Shown here: positions 12,546-24,892 of the stretch, in pieces
How the letters are laid out: every line of letters begins with the position of its first letter
Position numbering within the stretch: the stretch's first letter is position 1
DNA from: Rhynchosporium graminicola
Lineage: Eukaryota; Ascomycota; Leotiomycetes; Helotiales; Ploettnerulaceae
Direction of reading: 5' to 3'
Assembly: GCA_900074885.1 (NCBI GenBank)
Contig: FJUW01000004.1
Location: forward strand, 744,001 to 808,000
DNA length: 64,000 bases
Translations under genes and position numbers: made by a program
The notes under the pieces: generated by a model
What the model was told of the DNA's origin: nothing
What the model saw: the letters and a program-made list of their open reading frames with translations, nothing else
The model's database searches: none

Positions 12546-14003
12546 CCTCTTGCATTTTTGATGGGGGGTCGTCGTTGAAGGGCTACATTTACCCCTTCAA
12601 TTTCCAGATAGGTTCCGCAGTCAAGTTGAAGCTGAGGATAAGTCGAGGTTGGTGTTGGAGTTTCTTGAGGTATGAGTGAAGTGATTGTGGAGTCAAAGCC
12701 CAGGCCGTGATGGGAAGGGATGGGATGGGACAACCTTTGAGGTGAGGTGAAAGAACGAATAATAGCCCGCTCAGGGTCCGATTGTGGCTGAAATCTTGGA
12801 GCGTGGGGAGGGACGGGGAGGGGCAGTCAGGCACAGCTTAGGTTGGTTGTCTGTTCCATCCTTGGCCTTACGAAGTTACCCGTGTTGTCGAAATCAGACC
12901 ACTTCTCTAGGGGTGGTTTGACAATTCCTAGGCCGTTTTTCACTGTTAGGGTAGCATCAATAGCCTCGCTGCAGCGGGTGTAAGCCTCTAAGGACATCTC
13001 GAGGGCCTTTCTGTGGATCGAACACAAACTCATAGCAAGCAGCGATTGAGTATCAGCGATCCATGGGCACTCTGGTCGATGGTGATAGTAATCCCACATG
13101 CAGGGAGGGGCACGAATTGTCAGGAGGACGCTTTGTCCTCGCGTGGAAACACCAGAGATCTGTCTGTTATGCGTTCCCCGGCAGCGGCATACAATATGTA
13201 ATAGCTGCGCGTGAAGAAAGTGATGGGATGAAATCGAGGGGATTCTGAATTGATGGGAGGACTCCTCCGGCTCGACCTGTCTGATAAACACCGACCACCA
13301 GTCAGAACGTACAGTGGCATTCCCGTCAACCAATCGTATCATATTGATGCTGTCTTACTCCGCGTGCTCAGGATGCAGATTTACAATTCCCATCAATACA
13401 CGAGAAACCTTCTCTCTGAAATATAGCATGTGGCGTGACGGAGCCGGAACTCTATTCCGACCCAGTATGAAGGTGTTAGTGTCGATGGACTTTAGGGTGT
13501 GGAAGTGTGCTATGTCTAGGAGATGAGGTGTCTAGGAGATGAGGTACTGATCAATGATATTATGAAGCCTGATGCCCGACATTCCGATATACTTAGCAGT
13601 ATCTTTGAGTCGCTGTCAGACAAAGTTATTGACATCCATTTCCATGGTAGCCACTTGTCCCCATCCCCAGCAGCCAGTCAGCCTACCGGACAAAGGAAGT
13701 CACATAAGCACGAAATATGACAGAATCTTCATCCCGAGGCTATTTCCCCAGCAAAGCCGCCAGTATTCAAATCCGCCGAGTCACAAACGAATCAGAACTA
13801 ATTATGTATTACAGATAACTTGTATCTGTAGACCATTATATACATCACTCTTCATATCCCTCTATTTTACCTACAAACACATGCAATGCACCTTCTAATG
13901 ATCCCCCACCCCTTATGCCACTGTACTGAACATGCTAAGAAACGATGAAAAAGAAATACGATTATAATATATTGCGTCACTACGCTGGAGATGAACGGAA
14001 CTT
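12546..14003. other. Long upstream region of the phytochrome gene
   Basis: 1.46 kb between the phytochrome start and the 3' end of the ABC transporter. It holds several chance open frames, the longest 171 codons on the minus strand, with no recognisable motif. Best read as phytochrome promoter and 5' UTR plus transporter 3' UTR. Confidence 0.5.
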
Positions 14004-17000
14004 CTATCTGCGGTTGAAGTTGAGGTATCTCGACTGTAGAAATGAATTAGCAAGGCTCTTTTCGGGTCTGGCATGTGAGATAGGTAGGTAACTTACACCA
14101 AGGAAAAGGAAAACCAAGTTACTGCCGATAAACGCGATTAAGATCCCAAGATCTCTCCACCTATTGCTGAATTCGAACTCAAGGCCAGCGTAGAATTGAT
14201 CGCCGACTTTGTAGGCGCAATACTCGCACGCACTAGTCACGTTACTGACAATGTAGCCTGGGCCGCCGTCATTGAAGAAGTCGGTCATATACTCGCCGCA
14301 ATTTTGCCCGCTTGGGGAGGGGAAGCGCTGTAGTTCGGAGTCGGTACATGTAACGGTACGACCTTGCAGTTCTGTGACGACCATGCCGCCGACGATACGG
14401 GTGAATGGATCGAGTTGGTAGAGCCAGGCACGCCAGAACTTGGGAATCTGAGATTTGGGGATTGTGACACCACAGAAGAGAGCGAAAGTGATGATGATAA
14501 ACGGGTTCAGAAGTGCGGAGATAAAGGGAGTGGGTGTGATAGCTGCAACCATCTGGCCGAGTGTGACGGAGAAGAGTTCCGTGATGAGAATCATTAGGAA
14601 TTGGTAGCCTGCTCTTGAGGAAACGGTCTGAAAGCCCGGCATATAGTAAATTGGTAAGAAGAATCCTATGGCGCAGAGGATAGAGTATGGAATTTCTGCT
14701 ACGACCAACGAGGACGCGAATGCGAATTGGCCGTACATCATAGAGGAAGCTTCCCTATAGTAAATCATGCGAGACATGGCGTATTTGGGTTCGACTTGAG
14801 CTAGAATCAGAGCAGGAAGGACAGTGACTTGGAAGATGACGAAAACTCTGTATTGCAAAGACTGGCGAGAGTCATCAAGGTTGAGATAGGCAAGTCCAGT
14901 AAGGATTGCAATGATGACATGGTTGAATAGACGGGTAAATCCATAATTGGGTGATCTCCAGAAGGCGAGGTTCGTTCGCTTCTGGACAATCTTGAGCTGG
15001 TGTAAGAGAGGTGTTGCGAATTCCTTCTCGTCTTTCTTTACATGAGTGGCGACATCCGCAAGCCTCTCAGTCTTCATCTGGGAGATTCGGTCTTTGATGT
15101 TTGCTAATTCGGGTGATTCAGCAAAGATTTCGGCCCAGTCTCGATCACCAACTCGAGCAGCTTGTCCAGCTCCTATGGCGTCAAGCATGTACTCAGCAGG
15201 ATTGGCATCATGGGGACAGTCCGCTCCATGTCTATGCAGATAGTCAATCAAAACGTTAGCATCTTTTCCGATTTCGCCGAAGTACACAGTCTGTCCACCT
15301 CTTTGCAGGAGTAGCAGACGATCAAAGTTCTCGAACAAGGCTGCGTTAGGTTGATGGATGGTACAGAGAATGGCCTGCCCAGCGCTCGCAAGCTTCCTCA
15401 AAAATCTGACAATATTGAAAGCAGATTGAGAGTCAAGGCCAGATGTAGGTTCATCGAGGAAGAGGAGGAGCTCCGGCTTCGCGGCAAGCTCAACTCCAAT
15501 GGTAACACGCTTTCGCTGCTCCACCGCCAACCCAGAATCGGGGTCTCCGATAATAGCGTCGGCCATGTCTTCCATTTCCAAGAGACTGAGAATTTCTTCG
15601 ACATAAGCGTATTTCTCGGCCTGAGGTACCTCAAATGGTTGACGGAGATCGGCGGAAAATCGCAATGCCTCACGAACCGTTTGAGTACTTTCGTGTACGT
15701 CAAGTTGTTCGGCATATGAAGTTCCACGTTGGAATGCACTGCCTGGGGCAATACCATCGACGAGGATATCACCAGAGATAACACCAATATTTTTTCTTGC
15801 AGCGAGCACATCGAGAAGTGTAGTCTTACCAGCTCCACTTGCTCCCATGAGCGCAGTAAGCTCGCCGGGTCGAACGTAACCATAAACATTTGTCAGAAGA
15901 CGCAATTCTCCCGCAGGTGTAGGCACATCATAGTTGAGGCCCTCCCAAGTGAGTACAGCTTTCGAAGTGATATTGATTTCAGATCCTTGAGCCTCACCTT
16001 TGTCTGCTCGTCGCGCATCACGTTTGGCGACAAGAGCTGCATTGAGCTCATCGCGCTCCTTGTTAGGCTTTTGGAAGGTTTTAGCAACATTTCCGCCAGC
16101 GCCAAATGTTAACCATTCTCCAAATGTCATGTTGGCAATCAAGAAACCAACGATCAAAGCGACGATGATTCCGAAGTTTCGCCAAAGTTCCTCGGGTCGG
16201 TAAGTGAATCCTTCAGTAATGTAAGCGGATCCAGAGACTTGATCAGTACCTGCCACACTGCCTGGTAAGGTACAGACTTGGTTATTGAGATTGGTGTAGC
16301 TGGGTCCGGATGGTACCAACGACTCCCTAGTACAGGTAAGCGTCAGGCGGCTAAACTCGTTCTCCATCAACGCAGAAAATCCTAAACCAAGAGCATTCAA
16401 CCAATATATCCATCGCAACCACGGTTGTTCGCTCTGATACTGGATGATATAACCGGAGGTGATGACAAAGAGCGTGATGATGGTAGCTGCAAACTTAATA
16501 GCATAGTCGAAATCCGGGCAGAGACATCCAACAGTTCGGAAGAACAGAGTCATGGACAAGTATCCACAGACAATGACAATGTAGAAGGTAAAGAATGCGC
16601 CTGCATCTCGAACAAGACCGCACATGAAGTAGACGATGATTGAGAAGACCAGGATCTCAGTAGCCGAAAAGAGCAGATCTACCAACATCTGGGCGATCCA
16701 AAGAGCCGAAGGTCGATGAAATGTATACGCTTTGTGTTTATTGACAATCGGTCGACCAATCATAGTCGAGGCAAGCTCAGCAAATGCTTGGAGAGCGTTG
16801 AATAAAAGACTGATGAAAAGCAGACCACCACGAGTAAAAGCACCAGCAGAACTTTGTGGCAAGTCCAACCAGACGGTACCAAGAACAATTGCGATGACAA
16901 TAGATGTAATCCAACTAACGACAAGCGAGAATTTGTCTTGCCATTTGATGAGGTACTGTCGTTGCATCAAGGCCCAAACTTGCAAGTAGAAGGGAATGCT

Positions 17001-18595
17001 GTAGACGGATTTTGATGCTCCCTTCTGCTTACTGTCGTGTACAGCGGTCAAGAAGTCCTCTTGTCTTTGCTTGTCCTCCGCAATGGACTTCCGGTATTGC
17101 TCCATATCATGACCGAGCCGGGTAGCGAAGCTGGAATTGTTGAAAGCTTCTGCTAACGTCTCAGGGCTGTGGGGGGCGTTTTCAGCCGATCTACCGTCGG
17201 CATATTCTCGCTCGAACTGATCTGTACATCCAGTCAAGAAATCGGGCGTAGTCTGACGCGGCTTCTCCTTGAATCCAAGTCCCTCGAAGTAACCTCGGGC
17301 TTCTTGTGCAGGGCCGAAATACACCTGGCGGCCAGCATCGATAACCAAAACTTTATCAAATTGTTTGTAGATGTTCTCAGATGCTTGATAGAGCGATACT
17401 AACGTGACGGAAGAATATATATTGGTCATTACTCGGAGAGATTTGGCGTAGTCTAAGGCTGTTGATGCGTCCAGACCACGAGTGGAATTGTCCCAAGCAC
17501 AAACAGTACCTCCAGTGACCATCATCTCCGCAATGGAGACTCGTTTTCTCTCACCACCGGATACGCCACGCACGAAAGGATTGCCGACAATGGTATTTCG
17601 TGTGTGCTCGATGTTAAACATTTTCAGAAGAGTGGTAATAACTCTGTCCTTGAAGTCTGCCTTTGACATTCCGTGGGGCCTTTTTCCTGGAGTCTTTGTA
17701 TCCAAGGCAAAGCCCAAAGTCTGTCCAACAGTTAAAGTGGGATGGTGCACGTCGTCTTCCTGGTTGTATACAGCTTCTCCTCGATATTGTTTTGCAAATG
17801 TGGGAGAGTCGAATGGGCCATAGAGAACCTCGCCATCGACCCCAGTATAGCCGAACCGCTGGTTGGCAATGACTTTCAAGAAAGTGGTGCAACCAGATCC
17901 AGGACGACCAAGTACTAAGACCATCTCGCCCGGATTTACAACACCCCGGAAATCCTTTAAGATATCAACCTCCCTCCCTTTCTTGCCAACACCAAAAATT
18001 TTCATGGCGGTCTCGATGACATTGAAGAAACTGATGAAAGCATCAGGGAATGTCTTGACAAAGTTTGTAGTTCCTCCATTTCCCCTCACCGTCAGGTCAT
18101 TCCAGATTACACCAATATGCTTAGGTCGGAGACCGGACTCTTGTTCAGCCTGAGAAATTATTAGTATTTAATTCTCTCGTGCATTGCGATTCTCACAGTA
18201 TGATTTCCCCTCAATGTCCCCTCGAGATCAAAAGCCTCATCATCGGTTGTTGAATCCGAGGCGAGTTGCTCGACATCCTTCTCGTTTGACCCCTTCTTAG
18301 ACTGCCTCGACTTTGTTCTTGAAAGGCGTCTGCTGGTTTGGCTTATGCCCGACAATTCCCTTTGCAGAGTTGCAAATTCTGCCTCTGCAGCTCTTACGTC
18401 AATACCAGAGTTTGCGGAGGAGAAGCCATTGGGATTTGCGTGTCGCGCATTCTCCCGTTGCACTTTAGGATCTATCGGTGTATCGTTTGAAGTTCGCGCA
18501 GTGCCGTTTGAAGTATCAATTGGCGATTCTTCTGGTGCCTTGGGAGAGAGCTTATAGGTTCCTTTCTCAGACATGATGTCAATGTCGCGCGTCAT
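14004..18595 (-). CDS. PDR-type (ABC-G) multidrug efflux transporter
   Basis: Full-size pleiotropic drug resistance pump of 1493 residues in the plasma membrane, layout NBD1-TMD1-NBD2-TMD2. Exons: 18595-18197, 18149-14097, 14033-14004; introns of 47 nt and 63 nt. NBD1 has the atypical Walker A GRPGSGCTTFLK (Cys in place of Lys), signature VSGGERKRVSIAE and CAWDNSTRGLD. NBD2 has a normal Walker A GASGAGKTTLLDVLA, a degenerate signature LAVEQRKRVTIG and Walker B LLFLDEPTSGLD. This asymmetry is the hallmark of Pdr5/CDR1-like pumps, so one ATP site is canonical. The N-terminus is a soluble Ser-rich segment. Start taken at ATG 18595; an in-frame ATG at 18574 is equally possible. The 63-nt last intron is a multiple of three and open, so its retention would only add 21 residues. 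Substrates cannot be read from sequence. Confidence 0.95.
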
Positions 18596-18822
18596 AGGCT
18601 TCCCCCGCCAATTGCTATACAGTGAGTGCTTTGTATCGCCGACAGCTAAAAGGTTCGCAAAACGATCAATTCTGAAGGTCTTTGGCCCGCGTAAACATCA
18701 ATAGTAGGCGAAGAAGGTGTTGTTCAGAAGAAAAAAACGAGGAGCGGCAGAAAAGTGTTCATTCTGGTTCGAGCTGTAACTGCACGCGGGTTAACCATGA
18801 ACAATTTATTTTCCGGGGGGGG
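18596..18822. promoter_or_regulatory. Upstream region of the ABC transporter, interrupted by a gap
   Basis: Immediate 5' flank of the transporter. No specific operator recognised. It ends in a run of eight G at the edge of an assembly gap, so part of the promoter is missing. Confidence 0.4.
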
Positions 18823-18856
18823 NNNNNNNNNNNNNNNNNNNNNNNNNNNNNNNNNN
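18823..18856. other. Assembly gap (34 N)
   Basis: Thirty-four Ns flanked on each side by eight G, so the missing sequence may be a long G-rich tract. Any frame running across it is artificial. Confidence 0.99.
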
Positions 18857-19436
18857 GGGGGGGGTCGGGGGCTCCCAAGTCCTGCACTACCTACTGGTAT
18901 CCGGGATCTAGACGCGGAATCGGACTTTGTTGTGCATCAGACTGCATTCCTGCTGAGTTTACGGAGTCTCGGGAGTATACGAAATATATCCTTGAATGCT
19001 TATGAGTATCGTCTCTTACTCGTCACTAAGTTGCTCATGGTGGAGCGAAAGTGGAACAATGCTCTACTTCAGGACTTGTCGGCGCTATGAGCCACTGTGA
19101 GCCACTATCCTTAGATTGTCAATTTGACAGCTTGACAGCTAAGCAGGCAAGCTACACGATCAGTCTGAAGAGCTAACGGTGCCTATCTCGAGTCAGGGGG
19201 AGTCAATACTTGTACACGATACGAGTAGCTCGCGGGCCCGGGCAAGGTCAAGGGCCAGGGCAGCCGGATGATGGATGATGATGCTGCCGATGTTGATGAT
19301 TAGGTGTCACCAAAGGGAGGGAGCTTCCGGAGGGCCGGAGTGTGCTGGACCAACTGGCTCTGCAAAATTATCAACGACGGTTAATCAGTCATACCTACTA
19401 CAGTAGTAAAAACTAGCTTATTGGTAGCTGTGGACA
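18857..19436. other. Gene-free spacer
   Basis: No gene or RNA recognised. Short inverted motifs and a GATGATG-type stretch near 19265-19300. Confidence 0.5.
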
Positions 19437-20014
19437 ACAATACGGAATCGATTATTTCGTCATGAGGCCACAAAGCACATACACACGTAAAGTCAACCCT
19501 GTGTCAGGCATGAGACGCTCGGGCATGCCACTTTATCTCAATAAATTAAGCGAGGTTATACCCCCCTAGTGCCTACTGTATAAAGTATTCATGTCCTAAA
19601 GTACTACCTTATACGCGATCAAAATATTTGATAGGGTAGTCTATAATTAATTTTAGACTAGTCTGATAAGAATGCTCTTTTCGAATTATTCTTAGGCTAT
19701 AGTTTCGCTATTATAGAAGTACTAGAACTACTCCCTAGTTCTACTTCCGTACGAAAGGAGGTTGACAGTGTGTCTCGTCCACCGTTGAATGTAGCAAGGT
19801 TAGTCTTCTAATCAGCAATTTTACATTCCCATAAATTTCTCTATGAAATTCTTTAAATGTTAAACCAGAAGACAAGGCTGGACGAGACCCACTGTCAACC
19901 CCCCTTTCGTACGATTTCACTAAGTCAATTGCTAAGCGAGAAAAAGCGGCATGCGTGGCTCTTGGTATGGCATGTGTGTATGCCTTGTGGCCTCATGACG
20001 AAATGTTCGATTCC
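19437..20014. mobile_element. MITE-like nested inverted-repeat element
   Basis: Outer arms at 19443-19486 and 19973-20014 are inverted copies about 41-44 bases long with only a few differences, sharing CGTCATGAGGCCACAA. Similarity continues weakly inward (GCATGCC..CTTT..TCTC on both sides). A second inverted pair sits inside, 19748-19781 and 19879-19913, about 34 bases, beginning CGTACGAAAGG. The whole is about 580 bp with no transposase frame, as expected of a non-autonomous DNA element or of one element inserted into another. Exact ends and target-site duplications could not be fixed by eye. Confidence 0.65.
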
Positions 20015-21119
20015 AATAATACTCTCTATAGGTCTCTTATCTCCTGCGGGGTTCAAGCACACCGCTTGAGTCAACCGGTCTGATTAAAAATCACACTCCC
20101 ACTTTACCAATCTTCGTCTCGAGTTCAAGCTTCACTGCATCAAGAAAGATCCCTGTATAAGTTTTTGAAAGGAGGGTTGGACCCGATATCCCGATTGCCT
20201 TCAACCAAATCTTCTGTCTGTATTAAACCTAATCAAGAAAAGCGTTAAGCTGCTGGGATTCTCTACCAAAACTAGGGGTACAAGATACTGGCTATACGAG
20301 TACCTCCGCAAATTCGCGACGAAATAATGCGGGATTGCGAGATTAACCCTACAATTCGGCCGGCTTCGGCCGAGTCGCAGGGAAAGTTAGCCGAAGTCAT
20401 GGTGATAAGTGATGTAAATCCTAAGTCCTAATGTACCCTTCCGGATAGAAATGGAAAAAAAAGAACGAGAGACCCCCAGCTTTGGATACTAATAGCCTCG
20501 AGCCCTCGAGCTTAACAGGAAGGGAACCGGTTATTACTCGGGCCTGAAAGTATCGAATAGTCACATCGGCGCGACGAGCTTCAAATAAGAAAAAGGCCAT
20601 GGCCTTGGCCTTGGGGATGTTGAAGTGATGTCAGACCACTAAATCATTGGCGACATCTCAACTGTTTGCTGCTTCTTCGAGTAATTTCTAACATTGGCCG
20701 CTCGTATAAACATGATTCGATTTGGTCGATTATCGAGACGGGGGAAATTCGTCTCGGGCGAAGCGAACCTTTTGACAAAGCAAAGTCATCACATATTCAT
20801 ATAACTTTCATGTAGTTGCTTTGGTAATGTCTGTAGTAACTTTGCGACAGTCACTCCGATGTACAGAATGTCTCACAAAGAAATACCCTAAAGATACGCA
20901 GCTATTTGATGACTTTGCGAGTGTTACTTATATCAGGTCCTCGCTTCGCCAGAGACGAATCTGCCCAACGTCGTGTATTGAGTTTTATCAGCTATTTGAA
21001 TGCCACGTCTCATTGCCTCATCGCGTTTCAATGCAACCCATATCTATATTGCCGCCATTCCTAAATGGTCGGACCCTTCAGAGCAAGATTTTAACAAATA
21101 CGTTCTGGAAACCCCCGTA
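20015..21119. other. Gene-free spacer
   Basis: No credible coding frame. Contains a small GC palindrome (CGGCCGGCTTCGGCCG) near 20358 and purine-rich stretches. Confidence 0.5.
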
Positions 21120-21902
21120 CTAGCTGGCAGCATCTTCATCTGAAAGATTTCGTCCATAAATATTGGCGGCCTCGTCAACCTTGTCGGACAACGCCTCGCA
21201 GAGTGCTCGCCACATTTTGGACAGCTCGTTGTAGCTCTTTGATGTCGTGAGAAGTATTCCGCCAACATTCGCATTGGAGAGGTCCTCGATGACTTCATCT
21301 TGGAGGTCTTCGTCCCGAGGAACACTATGAATAAGGAGGGTGGACTTCGCCTTTACATCGGAGGGGATCGACTCCAGAAACGAGACGTTGTAAGCTGCCC
21401 ATTCGTTTTCGAAGACATTGATCGTATCGGCCAATTCGTAGAATGCTCTGTCGACAGCCACGCCTGGATTGAATGTTATGTGCTGCTTGCTAGGACCCAG
21501 AGCTTTTCTTGCAAAGGCCGTAATGTTGCTCATATAGTCCCAAGTTTCGTCGGTGAGGACTGAAACTGTTTCGTCGAAGAAGATGCCCTGAACCGCAACG
21601 TTCGGATTGCTATGATAAGGCCAGGCGGCATAGCAATTGATGTCTGCGTATACGTCTACGAGGTCCCGATGCGTCCAGTTGGTCGAAACGTAACCCAGTG
21701 TGACGACGTTGGTGAAGTTGTTGAGGCCATCCAGAGCAACCTCGTAGTTTTTGTCTGGGAACACATTCGCCAGATTCGGTGCGACGATGATGTGAAAATC
21801 GAGCTGTGGAAGTACGGTGATTGACGCCGTAATGCCACTCCAAGACGTCTTGTTGTAAGGATAGAAGTAAAGCGGAAGGAGCACGAAAGCTGGATTCACC
21901 AT
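21120..21902 (-). CDS. Spherulin-4-like protein
   Basis: A 260-residue protein of the spherulation-specific family 4 (Spherulin4). It opens with the family signature FVLLPLYFYPYNKTSW and carries the (beta/alpha)-barrel-like pattern HIIVAPN, VVTLGYVSTNW, VQGIFFDETV, ITFNPGV and GGILLTTS. The family is related in fold to GH114-type glycosidases; its catalytic activity is not established here. The Asp/Glu pair in FFDET is a plausible active-site remnant. I chose the ATG at 21902. The frame is open upstream to about 21947, just after a TAG that could be an acceptor, so an extra 5' exon carrying a signal peptide is possible. As annotated there is no secretion signal, which is odd because many members are extracellular. 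Two N-glycosylation sequons are present. Divergent from the alpha-galactosidase gene. Confidence 0.8.
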   Translation of the reverse strand: MVNPAFVLLPLYFYPYNKTSWSGITASITVLPQLDFHIIVAPNLANVFPDKNYEVALDGLNNFTNVVTLGYVSTNWTHRDLVDVYADINCYAAWPYHSNPNVAVQGIFFDETVSVLTDETWDYMSNITAFARKALGPSKQHITFNPGVAVDRAFYELADTINVFENEWAAYNVSFLESIPSDVKAKSTLLIHSVPRDEDLQDEVIEDLSNANVGGILLTTSKSYNELSKMWRALCEALSDKVDEAANIYGRNLSDEDAAS

Positions 21903-23077
21903 CTTTTCGACAAGAGGAGAGTATTGGGAGCGTATCTTGACATCCACCTAGATCAAGTGCAACTTTGCGCAAAGGTTCGTGGTGATTGAGCAACATTGGG
22001 AAAGAGAAATCTGGTTTCAGCATCGTTGAACTTGGCATTGCATTTGTCTATACGCAATTGCGAGGTAACACGAGATGCGCACGCCGAGAAACAATATATC
22101 GAAAGACTGCTTAGGCTAAGTTGATATGATTCGATAACATCATCTGATATACTTCAAACATGAGAAAAGCTGGATCCGGCATATGCAAGACCTTATAATG
22201 GACTCGCGTATCTCTCTTTGCTGTAATCAGCATACTGTATTTGATTTGATACAGGACGTATCTGCAAAAGCGAACGGATCGCATGCAGTGTTCTGAATGC
22301 ATCCAGGGTAATATAGTCTGGGCAAAGAGAGATGCCTTTTTCAAGGGCGATTTAATGGTGAGACGATGAGACGCTAACCATACTGGGACATATGGTAGGT
22401 AAACACGCAAATTATCGAAACGAGACAATTTATGACAAAAGAATTTGCTTCGAAAAGACTATCGACTGCTATACGTGTGTAGCTCTGGAATTATCTTGAA
22501 AACCACTCCAAGTACTAGAAACATTCGGCAGCAGAATATTAGCATGTTCCTATCAAGCGGGGAAGCGAGGGCGCCTTCTTCCGCGAACCTCCTTTATCCT
22601 TCAGATATCAGCCGTTCTAGCCGTCTTGCAGCCCTACACATATCGACACTCTAATATCATCCATATATGCAAGTCCCAGACCAGTCCCAGCGTGTTGCCA
22701 AGTAAGGTTTCAAAATCAACATCAGGCTGAAGGTGCCATCAGGAAGCAGGACTCAGGAGCTGAACTGAGGTGATGCTCGAAGCCATAGATAGGCCTCTTC
22801 TTCACGTACAGGTGCAGGAAGGTGGGACCTGTGTTACCTTACATCTCCAGCAGTGGGATACGGTGACCAAGCGTAATCTTTCACGTGCTGCCGTGTAACA
22901 TGTAACAATCCCGCGCGTTAAGGGCTGAGGGATCTTCAAGAAAACAAACAGGCTCGCGGAAGCGTGATTGAGATGGAATTAATATTTCTAGGCACCGCGA
23001 AGCTCGACGGCCCTAAAAATTTGGTTTCAAAATTGATGCTATTAAGCTACGATTTTGCATTTCGGATTCTTTGCACG
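21903..23077. promoter_or_regulatory. Divergent intergenic region, spherulin-4 / alpha-galactosidase
   Basis: About 1.17 kb shared upstream region of two outward-facing genes. No specific binding site is claimed. It may include an unrecognised 5' exon of the spherulin-4 gene. Confidence 0.4.
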
Positions 23078-24892
23078 ATGGCTTCCCAGTTGTTCAAGTT
23101 GCTGCTGGTTGGGTTTGGAGTCCTCCCCTATGTCCTTTCCTCGGCACCCATTTTACAGCCGACCCCGCCTATGGGATTTAATAATGTAAGTGTATCATCA
23201 ATAGTTCGAAAGTCTTCTACAGGGCAGACTTGTAGTTATATTACTGATCATTGATCGATTAGTGGGCAGCTTTAATGTGCGGTCTGAACGAGTCTGTTTT
23301 TGTTGAGACGGCCCATTCAATGGTCAAGTTTGGACTACTGGATGCAGGATACAATCGTATCAATCTCGACGACTGGTGCGTCAAATTTCTCACAGTATAT
23401 TACTTGCAGATTTAAGAGCTGCCTTCATAACCTCTTCAAATCTCTTATCTACCAAAAAAAGCAAAAATTGATTCCGCGACACAGTTGGAGTACCATGACA
23501 CGAGCGGCTAATGGATCCATGGAATGGGACACCAAGAAGTTTCCACGAGGGCTCCCTTGGCTCACAAAATATCTGAAAGATCTTGGATTCATACCAGGAA
23601 TCTACACCGACGCGGGGAATCTATCATGCGGAGGATTTCCTGGGGCCTTTGGCTTTGAAGCACTTGATGCTCAGACCTTTGCAGATTGGGGATTCGAATA
23701 TGTCAAACTGGACGGCTGCAACATGCCAACCGGAACCGAAGAAGAATACAAAGCGGTATACGGTCGCTGGCACGACGTGCTGGAGAATATACGGAAGGCA
23801 ATCAATAATCCAATGATCTTTTCCGAATCAGCACCAGCCTACTTTGCAGAAGCTACAAATCTCACAAATTGGTACAAGGTTATGGACTGGGTTCCCAAAT
23901 TTGGCCAACTAGCTCGTCATTCTCGAGATTCATTAGTTTTTAACTCTACGCTTTATTGGCCAAACATCACAGGGTGGGATAGCATCATATTCAACTATGG
24001 CCAGCAGGTACGACTTGCTCGTTACCAGAGACCTGGATATTTTAACGACCCTGACTTCCTAAATGTCGATCACTTCGACTACACCTTGGCTGAGAAGAAA
24101 TCGCACTTTGCTCTGTGGGCGTCCTTTTCCGCACCTCTCATAATCAGCGCATGGATCCCAAATCTCAACTCCGAAGAGATTTGGTATCTGGGCAATGCGG
24201 ATGTCATAGCAGTCGACCAAGATCCACTAGCATTACAAGCCACTCTTGTAAGCCAAGATGGTGAATGGGATGTCTTAACGAAGGATCTCGCTAACGGAGA
24301 TCGACTTCTCACCGTTCTCAATCGCGGTAATTGTACCGCAAGCCTTAGTGTTTCTTCTGCACGCCTCGGTCTCATCAACAAACCTACGTTTCGAGTCAAG
24401 GACCTGTGGACAGGACAGTCTATATACACCTCTGAGCAAGTGATCGCACACAATGTTCCTTCGCATGGCACGGCTATCTTCAGACTCTCCGCACACCCGG
24501 GTGGATCCCTTGCTAGCGTACCAACAGGCATGATCTTCAACACTTACTCGCTCACTACCTTGACCGCTTCGTCTGACAAGTTGATTTGGGGAAACTCCAC
24601 TGCCGCCGATGGACAAGTTTGGCAAGCCTGGAGGAATGGCAGCATCAGAACAATTGCCAGGCCATCTTATTGTCTGACAGATCTGGGTAGTGGCAGTATC
24701 GGATTGTTGGAATGCTCAGGAAGGGCAGAACAGAAATGGGACTATACGTACTCGGGCAATCTCATCAGTCGGACATCTAGAAACTGTCTCACTGAAGCTG
24801 ATAATAAGACTGCATTGCTAGCGAAATGTCTCGACCAAGTTAACAGTCAGGTCGTTGCACTTCCTGGCGGTGTGAAAATAGTTGGCAGGTGA
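23078..24892 (+). CDS. Secreted GH27 alpha-galactosidase with ricin-type lectin domain
   Basis: Three exons, 23078-23185, 23263-23375 and 23485-24892, give 542 residues in phase; introns of 77 and 109 nt are GT..AG. A signal peptide covers about 22 residues. The catalytic domain shows [31 protein letters not shown], the nucleophile Asp in YVKLDGCN and the acid/base Asp in [11 protein letters not shown], all GH27 hallmarks. The enzyme releases terminal alpha-1,6-galactose from melibiose, raffinose-type sugars or galactomannan. After an antiparallel beta domain, the last 130 or so residues (from about [10 protein letters not shown] on) carry Cys pairs and a Q-x-W-like repeat pattern typical of ricin B/CBM13 domains, as in the AglA type of Aspergillus. 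The first ORF-based start in this frame (23300) is internal; splicing is needed to restore the N-terminus. Confidence 0.93.

Noticed and set aside
12827..13342. 171-codon minus frame upstream of the phytochrome
   Set aside because: No motif, odd composition, and it lies where the promoter and 5' UTR are expected.
18682..19090. Open frames running across the N gap
   Set aside because: They exist only because Ns translate without stops.
20040..20085. tRNA-like GGGTTCAAGC segment
   Set aside because: The T-arm stem does not pair and no other tRNA arms can be formed.
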